Origin: an uncultured Anaerolineae bacterium | GTDB lineage: Bacteria > Chloroflexota > Anaerolineae > Anaerolineales > Villigracilaceae | DNA: 60,228 bases | Direction of reading: 5' to 3' | NCBI GenBank assembly: GCA_903822545.1 | Contig: CAIJPN010000142.1 | Location: 1 to 60,228 of the forward strand | Shown: positions 26,939 to 34,652 of the stretch, piece by piece | How the letters are laid out: every line of letters starts with the position of its first letter | Numbering within the stretch: the first letter of the stretch is position 1 | Translations under genes and position numbers: made by a program | The notes under the pieces: generated by a model | Database searches by the model: none | What the model was told of the DNA's origin: nothing | The model's input: the letters and a program-made list of their open reading frames with translations, nothing else

Positions 26939-29155
26939 ATGAAAACCCTGGCTATCCTCTCCCATCCCCGTTTTAAACTCGCCCTGCGCCTGCTCGCCGC
27001 CATCCTGATCGGCCTCCTGGCCTGGAATATGCGCCAGAACGCCGTCCAAAAACTCCCACCAGACTATGATGAAGACGACTACCTGCGCGCCGCCCAACAA
27101 TATGCAGACGTTTTCCGCTCCGGCAACCTTGCCGGGCTGACACAGGTCAACTACCGACAAGAACATCCACCGCTCTCCAAAATCGCCTACGGCCTGGCAA
27201 TCCTACCCGCCCCCCAAGAAGCGCTGATCCCCGACCGCCCCACCTCCGCCAGCCCCGATAGCGGACTGCCGCGCGACATCCTGACCCCCGCCCGCAGCCT
27301 CGGCGCAAATTTTGGCGCGCTGACCGCCTTCCTGCTGGCGCTGGTCAACCCCTTTGGCGGGCTGCTGCTCGCCATCCACGCCCTGACCATCAAATACACA
27401 TCCCAGGTCATGCTCGAATCCCTGCCCGCACTGACCAGTCTCCTGGCAGTGATGGCTTACACCCGTGCCCGTAAGGGCGCAGCAACATCGTCCCCCCGTG
27501 GGATGCTGCGCCCCTACATCTTCATCTCCGCCATCTTCCTCGGCCTGACCGCCGCCTCCAAATATCTCTACGCCGTCGCCGGGATCGCCATCCTGGTGGA
27601 TTGGCTGCTTGTCTCCTCCCCCAAATTCCCCGGTTTTAGGAATTTAGGGGAGGCCGGGAAGGGGCTCCGTCGTTACAACCCTATCCTCATCTGGGGCCTC
27701 CTCGCCCTCGCCATCTTCTTCCTCGCCGACCCATACCTGTGGCCCGACCCGCTTGGACGGCTCAAAGAATCCATCTTCTACCACGCTGGCTACTCCACCA
27801 CTGCCGCCGAAGTGCAGAACGCCAACTACCCGTCCTACCAGCCGCTCATCTGGCTTTTCCTGTTCTCGGTGGGAGCCTGGCACCCGATGGTTTTCTCCTT
27901 CGTGCTCGACTCGCTGATTTCGCTGGTGGCCTGCTTCGGGTTGGCGCAACTCTGGAGGAAGCATCGCGTTTATGCGCTGTGGCTGATCGTCGGCCTGGGA
28001 TTCCTGCTCGTCTGGCCGACCAAATGGCCGCAGTACATCGTCACCATCATCGTCCCGGTAACACTGGCAGCCGGGGAAGCTGTCACAGCGTTCGCACACA
28101 GCCTGCTCGAAACGTGGAAAAGCTCCAGGGCAGAAGAAAAACCATCCGCCAGGGATACGCGCCGCGCCCTGCCCTGGCTCATCCCCGGGCTGGTCATCTT
28201 CGCCGTTTTCACGCTTTTCCCGCTCTTTTACCAGTTCGCCATGTCGCTGACCGATTTCAGCACCCTTTCCATCCTGGATGGCATGAAAGGCGGCATCTGG
28301 CGCGAGTTCTGGGGCGGGATTTTCGGCCAGATCATCCCCACCATGCCCGGCAACGCCTACCAGAGCCGGGAGGTCAACTACATCGGCACAGTCACCTACC
28401 TGCCAATTTTGGACGATATCACCACTTACGGCATCCTCGGCTTTAACATCCTGTGGACGTTGTTCTCGGTCGGGCTGCAAACCGCACTCGGGCTGGCCGC
28501 CGCCCTGCTGCTCTGGAATCCGCGCACCGCCCTGCGCAAGGGCTGGCAGACGCTCTTTATCCTGCCCTGGGCCATCCCTGAGACCATCGGCGCGATCATC
28601 TGGTTCACCGTGCTTGCGCCCGATAGCGGCTGGCTGGCGCTGGCCGCCGCCCAATTTGGGCACAACATCCCCTTCGCCTTCCTGCTGAACTGGCACGAGA
28701 ATACCGGCTCCACCTTCCTGGTGCTGCTCATCATCAGCCTGTGGTATGGATTTCCCTTTATGATGCTGGCCGCCAGCGCCGGGTTGAAACTCGTCCCCAT
28801 CGAAGTGTTCGACGCCGCCCAAATCGACGGAGCCAGCGCCTGGCAGACTTTCCGGCACGTCACCTGGCCGCTGCTGCGCCCACTGCTGCTGCCAGCCATC
28901 ATCGTGCGCGGGATTTTCGCCTTCAACCAGTTCTACCTGTTCCAGGTTTCATTTATGTTCGGCAACCGCGGATTATCCACACTGGCCACCCTTTCTTACA
29001 ACATCTTCAACCCCAACAGCGGCAATTTCGGCTCCCCGCCGGGGCAATTTGCCATTTCTGCCGGGCTGAACATCATCACCATGCTGATTTTGTTCGTTTT
29101 TGTAGTCATCTTCAACCAACAGAGCAACGCCAGCAAAGGGGTGGATTATGCGTAA
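26939..29155 (+). CDS. Fusion: GT-C glycosyltransferase-like domain + MalF-type ABC permease
   Basis: 738 residues in one uninterrupted frame. Residues 1 to about 405 look like a GT-C membrane glycosyltransferase of the PMT/ArnT type: an acidic first-loop motif PPDYDEDDYLRAAQQYADVF, then QEHPPLSKIAYG, SQVMLESLPAL and GLTAASKYLYA, with many membrane helices. From about residue 411 (PWLIPGLVIFAVFTLFPLFY) the sequence is a complete MalF-like sugar permease, including the cytoplasmic EAA-type loop FDAAQIDGASAWQTFRHVTWP. MalG follows with an 8-bp overlap. No binding protein or ATPase is next to it. A palindromic element is inserted in the GT-C part. The first possible start is GTG at 26930; the ATG at 26939 is preferred. 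Whether both halves are active is unknown. Confidence 0.8.
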   Translation: MKTLAILSHPRFKLALRLLAAILIGLLAWNMRQNAVQKLPPDYDEDDYLRAAQQYADVFRSGNLAGLTQVNYRQEHPPLSKIAYGLAILPAPQEALIPDRPTSASPDSGLPRDILTPARSLGANFGALTAFLLALVNPFGGLLLAIHALTIKYTSQVMLESLPALTSLLAVMAYTRARKGAATSSPRGMLRPYIFISAIFLGLTAASKYLYAVAGIAILVDWLLVSSPKFPGFRNLGEAGKGLRRYNPILIWGLLALAIFFLADPYLWPDPLGRLKESIFYHAGYSTTAAEVQNANYPSYQPLIWLFLFSVGAWHPMVFSFVLDSLISLVACFGLAQLWRKHRVYALWLIVGLGFLLVWPTKWPQYIVTIIVPVTLAAGEAVTAFAHSLLETWKSSRAEEKPSARDTRRALPWLIPGLVIFAVFTLFPLFYQFAMSLTDFSTLSILDGMKGGIWREFWGGIFGQIIPTMPGNAYQSREVNYIGTVTYLPILDDITTYGILGFNILWTLFSVGLQTALGLAAALLLWNPRTALRKGWQTLFILPWAIPETIGAIIWFTVLAPDSGWLALAAAQFGHNIPFAFLLNWHENTGSTFLVLLIISLWYGFPFMMLAASAGLKLVPIEVFDAAQIDGASAWQTFRHVTWPLLRPLLLPAIIVRGIFAFNQFYLFQVSFMFGNRGLSTLATLSYNIFNPNSGNFGSPPGQFAISAGLNIITMLILFVFVVIFNQQSNASKGVDYA
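27615..27653. repeat. Palindromic element inside the GT-MalF gene
   Basis: 39 bp inverted repeat with arms CCTCCCCCAAATTCC and GGAATTTAGGGGAGG (one mismatch) around a 9-nt loop. It is read through in frame as SSPKFPGFRNLGEAG, a hydrophilic loop between two membrane helices. Confidence 0.8.
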
Positions 29156-29990
29156 AATCCCACTTCTCCAGCAAATTGCCCGCCAGTTTGCCCTGGCGCT
29201 GATCGGCCTGTATGTCATCATCCCCATCTGGAGCATCCTGCGCCTGGCCTTCGACGCCTCGCTAATGGGCCGCCCAACCGAATTCCACCTGTTTCCCAAA
29301 CAATTTTCCATCCTGCCGCTGCTAAAAATCCTCGACCGCCCCTACCAGTCGGTCAACTTCCTGACACTTTTCACCAACAGCATGACCGTTTCCATCGGCG
29401 CAGCCCTGGCCGCCACCATCCTGGGCGCGAGCCTGGCCTATGCCTTCGCGCGCTTTCGTTTTCACGGGCGCAGCGCCGGGCTGTTCACCATCCTGCTAAC
29501 CGCCGTCCTGCCGCCGGTGGCCTTCTCCACGCCGCTCTACATCCTGCTCAGCGCCCTCGGCATCCGCACCCAACTCATCGCGCTGGTCATCGTCTACGCA
29601 GCCTTCGCCATGCCCTTCTGCATCTGGAACATGCGCGCCGCCTTCCAATCCGTGCCGCGCGAACTGGAAGAAGCCGCCATGCTCGATGGCGCGGGTCATT
29701 TCTTCACCTTCACCAACATCACCCTGCCCATCGCCCTGCCATCCATCGCCGTCGCCGCCCTGATCGCCTTCCTGGTCGGCTACTCCGAATTCACCATCGG
29801 CTGGCTATTCGTCGAGCGCGCCGACACCGTCACCCTGGCCATGTCCATCTACGCCATCCTCATGTCTGGCAGCGCCCAACCCTGGAGCCAGATCGGCTCG
29901 CTGATGATCGTCATGTCCGTGCCGGTCGTGGTGGTTTTCATCCTGTTCCAACGCACCATCTTCGAGCGCATGATCTTCGGCGCCTCGTAA
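29148..29990 (+). CDS. MalG-type sugar ABC transporter permease
   Basis: 280 residues with six expected membrane helices. The EAA loop is clear: ELEEAAMLDGAGHFFTFTNI, the docking site for the ATPase. It overlaps the end of the MalF fusion by 8 bp, so the two are translated together and should form the membrane pair of one importer for sugars or oligosaccharides. The ATPase and solute-binding protein must be encoded elsewhere. A short palindrome, AATGCGAAA/TTTCGCATT at about 29989-30010, follows the stop. Confidence 0.9.
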   Translation: MRKIPLLQQIARQFALALIGLYVIIPIWSILRLAFDASLMGRPTEFHLFPKQFSILPLLKILDRPYQSVNFLTLFTNSMTVSIGAALAATILGASLAYAFARFRFHGRSAGLFTILLTAVLPPVAFSTPLYILLSALGIRTQLIALVIVYAAFAMPFCIWNMRAAFQSVPRELEEAAMLDGAGHFFTFTNITLPIALPSIAVAALIAFLVGYSEFTIGWLFVERADTVTLAMSIYAILMSGSAQPWSQIGSLMIVMSVPVVVVFILFQRTIFERMIFGAS

Positions 29991-30019
29991 TGCGAAAATA
30001 ATTTCGCATTACATCAAAT

Positions 30020-30904
30020 ATGAATCTTCTTTCTTTCATAAAACAAGCCGAATCCACCCTCAGCCAGGTCGCCGAGTCCCCAGCATTGGAGGCCCGTGTG
30101 CTGCTTGCGCGCGCAATCGACCGCCCTGCCAGCTTCATCCTGGCACACCCCAACCTGGAACTCTCGCCCGAACAGCTTCACGCGGCTAAAACTTTGCTCC
30201 AAAAACGAGCCGCCAGGATGCCGCTCCCATACGTTGTAGGCCGCTGGGAGTTTTTCGGTCTCGAATTCATCGTCTCACCAGATGTTCTCATCCCCCGCCC
30301 CGAAACGGAATTGCTGGTGGAGCTGGCAATTGCCTTCGTCCGCAAAAATGCGCTGGAAACGGTAAACATCATCGACGTGGGCACCGGCTCCGGGTGCATC
30401 GCAGTCTCCATAGCGGCCAACCTGCCAGGTGCGCGCATCACCGCCACCGACATATCGCCCGCCGCACTACGTATCGCCCGCCAGAACGCGCAAAAGCATG
30501 GGGTGGATGGGAGAATTGAGTTTGTGGAGTGTGATTTGTTCCCAGACAAAGTGGAAGGTAGAAAGTGGCAAATCAGTCCACTTTCTACTTTCCACTACGA
30601 TCTAATCCTTTCCAACCCGCCCTATATTCCCACAGCCACCATGAAAACGCTCGAAATCTACGGAAAAGAGCCAACCCTGGCGCTGGATGGCGGCGCTGAC
30701 GGGTTGGTAACCACCCGGGGGTTGCTGGAACAAGCTACAGGGCGGTTGAATCCGCGCGGGAAAATGCTCATCGAGATTGAATCCAGCCTGGGACTTGCGG
30801 CAAAAGCCCTGGCGCAGCAGCATTTCCCATCTTCCCAAATTGAAATTGTGAAAGACCTGGCCGGGCTGGATCGGATTTTATCGATTGAAAGACTTTTGCC
30901 ATGA
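30020..30904 (+). CDS. prmC: Peptide chain release factor N5-glutamine methyltransferase
   Basis: 294 residues. An N-terminal helical domain is followed by a Rossmann methyltransferase domain with motif I IIDVGTGSGCIAVSIAANLP and the catalytic NPPY of the family in DLILSNPPYIP. PrmC methylates the glutamine of the GGQ motif in release factors RF1/RF2 using S-adenosylmethionine. The tsaC/sua5 gene follows, a common pairing in bacteria. A 45-bp palindromic element adds 15 codons just before the NPPY strand, a place where an insertion could be tolerated as a surface loop. Confidence 0.95.
   Translation: MNLLSFIKQAESTLSQVAESPALEARVLLARAIDRPASFILAHPNLELSPEQLHAAKTLLQKRAARMPLPYVVGRWEFFGLEFIVSPDVLIPRPETELLVELAIAFVRKNALETVNIIDVGTGSGCIAVSIAANLPGARITATDISPAALRIARQNAQKHGVDGRIEFVECDLFPDKVEGRKWQISPLSTFHYDLILSNPPYIPTATMKTLEIYGKEPTLALDGGADGLVTTRGLLEQATGRLNPRGKMLIEIESSLGLAAKALAQQHFPSSQIEIVKDLAGLDRILSIERLLP
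30551..30595. repeat. Palindromic element inside prmC
   Basis: Arms GTGGAAGGTAGAAAGTGG and CCACTTTCTACTTTCCAC (one mismatch) around 9 nt. It is exactly 45 bp, keeps the frame, and encodes VEGRKWQISPLSTFHY, which interrupts the methyltransferase between the ECDLFPD strand and DLILSNPPY. Confidence 0.85.
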
Positions 30905-30930
30905 CAAAGCAGTAAGTTTTGTTGTATAAA
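30901..30930 (+). promoter_or_regulatory. Promoter for a leaderless tsaC mRNA
   Basis: ATGACA, 18 bp, TATAAA, then 6 nt to the ATG at 30937. The -35 box overlaps the stop codon region of prmC. Confidence 0.5.
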
Positions 30931-30936
30931 GTTAAT

Positions 30937-31560
30937 ATGAAAACTGAAATCCTTTCAATCTATGACCCGCAGGCATTGGCTCTGGCAATTGACATCCTGG
31001 CCGGTGGCGGGGTGGTGGCTTTCCCGACCGATACGGTGTATGGGGTTGGCGCGGTGGCGCTGGATGACCTGGCGGTGGCGCAGTTGTACGAGGTAAAGGG
31101 GCGCTCGCTGGAAAAAGCCATCCCGGTGCTGGTTGGTGATTTTGAGCAGTTGTCATTGGTGGCTGCCGGGGTGAATCGCATGAGCGAGAAGCTGGCGCGA
31201 CGCTTTTGGCCGGGGCCGCTGACACTGGTGGTGCCCAAGCTGCCTTCACTGCCCGAGGCGATTTCGGCGCTGCCGACAGTGGGTGTGCGCATCCCTAATT
31301 TTGAGCCGACGCGCGAGCTTTTGCGCCTGACCGGGCCACTGGCGGTGACTTCGGCCAATATTTCGGGGCAGGCCAGCCCTTCGACCGCGCACGAGGTGGA
31401 GGTGCAGCTTGGCGGGCGTATCCCGCTGATCTTGGATGGCGGGTTAACGCCCGGTGGTATCCCATCCACGGTGGTCGATTGTTCGGGTGCAGAGCCAAAG
31501 CTGCTGCGCGAGGGGCCGATCAGTTTTGAGTTGGTTTTAATTGCGCTAAATATGGAGTGA
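30937..31560 (+). CDS. tsaC: Threonylcarbamoyl-AMP synthase (TsaC/Sua5/YwlC)
   Basis: 207 residues, the short YwlC/TsaC-like form. Conserved blocks: GGGVVAFPTDTVYGVGA, KGRSLEKAIPVLV, WPGPLTLVV, GVRIPN and PLAVTSANISGQASP. The enzyme makes threonylcarbamoyl-AMP from threonine, bicarbonate and ATP, the first step of the t6A37 modification of ANN-decoding tRNAs. A TTG six codons upstream is open, but the promoter spacing favours the ATG at 30937. Both this gene and prmC serve translation. Confidence 0.93.
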   Translation: MKTEILSIYDPQALALAIDILAGGGVVAFPTDTVYGVGAVALDDLAVAQLYEVKGRSLEKAIPVLVGDFEQLSLVAAGVNRMSEKLARRFWPGPLTLVVPKLPSLPEAISALPTVGVRIPNFEPTRELLRLTGPLAVTSANISGQASPSTAHEVEVQLGGRIPLILDGGLTPGGIPSTVVDCSGAEPKLLREGPISFELVLIALNME

Positions 31561-31652
31561 CCCGCTCCGATTTTTCTTATCAAACCTTTATCTTTTGTTC
31601 AGTTTGTTCTTATGCTGCCCCGTACAATAAAGGGCAAGCATTCTCCTCAAAC

Positions 31653-31700
31653 AAACCCCGTAGCGATCTGGGCCGATCACAAACGGGGTTTGGGCTTTAA
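31653..31700 (+). terminator. Probable terminator after tsaC
   Basis: AAACCCCGT pairs with ACGGGGTTT over a 21-nt loop, followed by GGGCTTTAATT. The tail is a weak T tract. Confidence 0.45.
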
Positions 31701-31740
31701 TTGGGTAAAATAGCTTGCAAAACGCAATGTTCTCTGCATC

Positions 31741-31887
31741 TGTGTGAAAAAAATGGCTCTCCCGTTCTTAATGGGGAACGGGTAGGGGCGACCTGCCCCG
31801 TGCGAAAAATCGTGGCTTTGTGCTTGAATTCCCTGCAAACATGCCCTGTTTATGCTTTGAAGGGTCGCCCCTACAGATTTTCACACC
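31741..31887. repeat. MITE-like 147-bp element with nested inverted repeats
   Basis: Outer ends TGTGTGAAAA and TTTTCACAC are inverted. Inside are GTAGGGGCGACC (31782-31793) and GGTCGCCCCTAC (31863-31874), and a smaller CCCGTTC/GAACGGG hairpin. It is non-coding. The GTAGGGGCG ends also occur at 36194-36222 and, slightly diverged, at 57991-58016. Confidence 0.65.
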
Positions 31888-31928
31888 AAAAACGGTAGAG
31901 CCAAAAAAATTTAAAAACGGGAGTCAGT

Positions 31929-32384
31929 ATGAATAAATTGATTGGGATGAGCCGCTACCTGGTTATTTTGGCCGTTATCAGCGCATTTGCGGCGGCTGTG
32001 GCGCTGCTCGTTTTTGGTATCTATGAAACCGGCCTGGTAGTTTACAAGCTGGTGATTGGTGAAGCCTCCAAATCGTTGGCGGCTAAATTCATTGAGTTGG
32101 CCGACCTGTATTTGCTCTCAGTGGTGATGTATATCATCGCCATCGGGCTGTATGAGTTGTTCATCGATGACAAAATCTCCACCCCGGCCTGGCTGGAAAT
32201 TCATCACCTTGATGATCTTAAAGGCAAGCTGGTGAGTGTCATCATTGTGGTGCTGGCAGTGGCCTTCCTGAAGCAGGTGGCGGATTGGAATAAAGAAACC
32301 AACCTGCTCTTTTTTGGCGGCGGCATAGGCAGTGTGATCGCTGCGCTGACGTATTTCCTGGGGACAAAGTCGAAGCACGAGTAA
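31929..32384 (+). CDS. YqhA/UPF0114-family membrane protein
   Basis: 151 residues with four hydrophobic segments (YLVILAVISAFAAAVALLVF, LYLLSVVMYIIAIGLYEL, VSVIIVVLAVAFLKQV, NLLFFGGGIGSVIAALTYFL). The order of helices and the ELFIDD and PAWLEIHHLDDLKGKL blocks fit the YqhA family, whose function is unknown. GGGAG lies 5 nt before the ATG. It has its own flanking terminators, so it is a single gene. Confidence 0.82.
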   Translation: MNKLIGMSRYLVILAVISAFAAAVALLVFGIYETGLVVYKLVIGEASKSLAAKFIELADLYLLSVVMYIIAIGLYELFIDDKISTPAWLEIHHLDDLKGKLVSVIIVVLAVAFLKQVADWNKETNLLFFGGGIGSVIAALTYFLGTKSKHE

Positions 32385-32481
32385 AACCTTTGGCCCATTG
32401 CTGTGTGGGAGCGGGTATCAAACTATTCCCAGTTTGTATGCCTGGCGTGATGCTGGCAGGGCATTATCTTGAATTCACAAC

Positions 32482-32512
32482 AAAAAAAGGCGGGAGAACC
32501 CGCCCTTTTTTG
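32482..32512. terminator. Bidirectional terminator between convergent genes
   Basis: AAAAAAAGGCGGG, AGAA loop, CCCGCC then CTTTTTT. The A run on one side and T run on the other let it serve both the YqhA gene (plus) and the ABC operon (minus). Confidence 0.88.
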
Positions 32513-32549
32513 TTTAATCAAGCTACGCAATTAGCGTGTCCTGCAAGGA

Positions 32550-33548
32550 TTAATCTGACTCAAACGGCACACCCAGCGAGGCCGGCGGGGTGGCACGCAT
32601 GGCGCGTAATATCTTCGCCACCGCGCGACGGGTATTTTCAGGCATGCCTGCCAGGGTGCGCTCAACCCATTCGGCGTTGCCGATGTTGACCAGCAGCAGG
32701 GTCAGGATCATGAGTGGGAAGGGGGCAACTTGCAGCACGTTGGACGGAATTCCTGGCAGGACGGGTTGCAGCACAAGCCCGAGCCATTGCAATATGGCGA
32801 ACAGGTACGCGCCAAAGGCAGCACGCAGCGGGTTCCAGCCACCAAATATGGTGATGGAGAGCGCGATCCAGCCGATGCCATCCAGGCCAGAGATGGTGCC
32901 TTTCCAACCGGCTTTAACCGAAAGCGAGTAGATCGGCCCGGCCAGGCCAATCAGCGCGCCGCCGATGATGGTGTAGAGATAGCGCAGGCGGTTGACACTT
33001 GCGCCGCGTACAAAGGCTGCAGCTGGGCGCTCACCGATGCCTTGCAACATTAAACCGGGGCGGGTTTTGTAGATGTAAACCCAGGCCAATAAAATGATAG
33101 TGAAGCTGGCATAGGTCATCACGTCCTGGCTGAAGAACAGTTTCCCCAACACGGGAATATCGCTCAAGCCCGGGATGGGGGCACTTTGCAGGCGTGGGCC
33201 GGTCTGCCCCATGATGGGATTGCCAAGGAAGTAAGACAGGTCGCGGCACAGCAAGGCCAGGATGAAGCCAGTTGCCACCTGGGAAATTTTCAGTGTGATG
33301 CTGGCGAAGGCCACAATCAGCGAAACTAATGCGCCGATCGCTGCTCCTGCTAAAAAGCCGAGTGCCAGGCTGTCAGTAGCCAGCGCTACTGCAAAACTGC
33401 CCATCGCCGAGAGCAAAATCGTCCCGTTCATGGAAAGGTTGATGATACCGGCCCGTTCCGAGATGGTTTCACCCATCACCGCAAACATGACCGGGGCGGC
33501 GGCAGCCAGTACACCAGCGAGGCCGATGAGGATGGTTTCAGGGGTCAT
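32550..33548 (-). CDS. BMP-type ABC transporter permease (second)
   Basis: 332 residues. GETISERAGIINLSMNGTIL matches the signature of nucleoside/simple-sugar permeases (BPD_transp_2, NupQ/YufQ-like). About eight to ten membrane helices. It is the last gene of a four-gene operon: binding lipoprotein, double ATPase, and two permeases. AGGA lies 7-8 nt before the ATG. The gap to the first permease is 69 bp. Family members import purine nucleosides or related compounds; the substrate here is inferred only. Confidence 0.88.
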   Translation of the reverse strand: MTPETILIGLAGVLAAAAPVMFAVMGETISERAGIINLSMNGTILLSAMGSFAVALATDSLALGFLAGAAIGALVSLIVAFASITLKISQVATGFILALLCRDLSYFLGNPIMGQTGPRLQSAPIPGLSDIPVLGKLFFSQDVMTYASFTIILLAWVYIYKTRPGLMLQGIGERPAAAFVRGASVNRLRYLYTIIGGALIGLAGPIYSLSVKAGWKGTISGLDGIGWIALSITIFGGWNPLRAAFGAYLFAILQWLGLVLQPVLPGIPSNVLQVAPFPLMILTLLLVNIGNAEWVERTLAGMPENTRRAVAKILRAMRATPPASLGVPFESD

Positions 33549-33617
33549 AGAATTTTCCTGTTATCCAGTTTTATCGAACCGTGAAGAACGCGAGCGCTCT
33601 TTGCGATTCGCTTATAT

Positions 33618-34652
33618 TTATTTTTTCACAAACCGCTGCCGCACACCATCGGCGAGCAGGACGAAGAGCACCAGCGCGCCTTGCAGCACGCCCGCCAGGG
33701 TGGAATCGAGCTTGAGTACCACCGGCAGTTGGATCGAGCCGATATTCAGCGCGGCAAAAAACAGGGCCACCGGGGCAGCCCAGGCCGCCTGGTAGTTGAC
33801 CAGCATGGCAACCATCAGGCCCAGGTAGCCGTATCCGCTCGAAATGGATGGAATCAGCCGGTGATAAACCGCCGTAACCTGCATCGCGCCAGCCAGGCCG
33901 GCAAAAACACCGCACAGCGCAAAAGAAACCATCATATATTGCCAGGTGGGAATGCCTAGCAGGTATGCCGCGTGCGTATTCTTGCCAACCGCCTTCAGCC
34001 GCAAACCAAAATACGTTCCTTGCAGCAAGAAATAGGTGACAATAATGCCCACGATGGCAATTCCCAACGCCCAGGCGCTCAGGCGCGTATCGGGGATCAT
34101 CGGTAGCCAGAGTTTGACATCAAACGGAACAGTTCCAGACATGGAGGCTACACCGGGGCGCTTCCACGGGCCGAAGATCAGCCAGATGTTGAGCGCAGTC
34201 GCCACAAAATTCAGGCCCAGGCCGCCAAAAATCTCATTAACGCCGCCAAAGGTTTTGAGGGCGCCCGCCAGCGCGGCCCAAATCGCCCCACCAAACATCC
34301 CTGCCAGGATGGTCAGGATGATGATCAGGGCGGGCGGGAGGGTGCTGTCTTGCAGGGTGCGCATCATCCAGGTGGCGAAAATCGCCCCGAGAGTGATCTG
34401 CCCCTCGATACCGATATTCCACAGCCCGGCGGCAAATGTCACCAGCAGGCCGGATGTCACCAGCAGCAGCGGGACGAATGAAATCAGAACATCCGAAAAT
34501 TTAGCCCATGAACCCACCGAACCGATCATGATGTTCTGGAAGGCTGCCAGCGGTGGGGCTTTGACCAACAGCAAGATGACTGTCACAAACAACAACGCCA
34601 GGATAACCGCAGCGAGTTGCACACCCAAATTGAACCACTTGTTATTACGCAT
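33618..34652 (-). CDS. BMP-type ABC transporter permease (first)
   Basis: 344 residues, NupP/YufP-like. The segment LLVTSGLLVTFAAGLWNIGI is the family signature, with KAVGKNTHAAYLLGI as the coupling loop. The ATG at 34652 has GGGAGG 6 nt before it and overlaps the end of the ATPase gene by 8 bp, indicating coupled translation; the frame-open ATG further upstream lies inside the ATPase gene and is rejected. It pairs with the permease downstream. Confidence 0.88.
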   Translation of the reverse strand: MRNNKWFNLGVQLAAVILALLFVTVILLLVKAPPLAAFQNIMIGSVGSWAKFSDVLISFVPLLLVTSGLLVTFAAGLWNIGIEGQITLGAIFATWMMRTLQDSTLPPALIIILTILAGMFGGAIWAALAGALKTFGGVNEIFGGLGLNFVATALNIWLIFGPWKRPGVASMSGTVPFDVKLWLPMIPDTRLSAWALGIAIVGIIVTYFLLQGTYFGLRLKAVGKNTHAAYLLGIPTWQYMMVSFALCGVFAGLAGAMQVTAVYHRLIPSISSGYGYLGLMVAMLVNYQAAWAAPVALFFAALNIGSIQLPVVLKLDSTLAGVLQGALVLFVLLADGVRQRFVKK

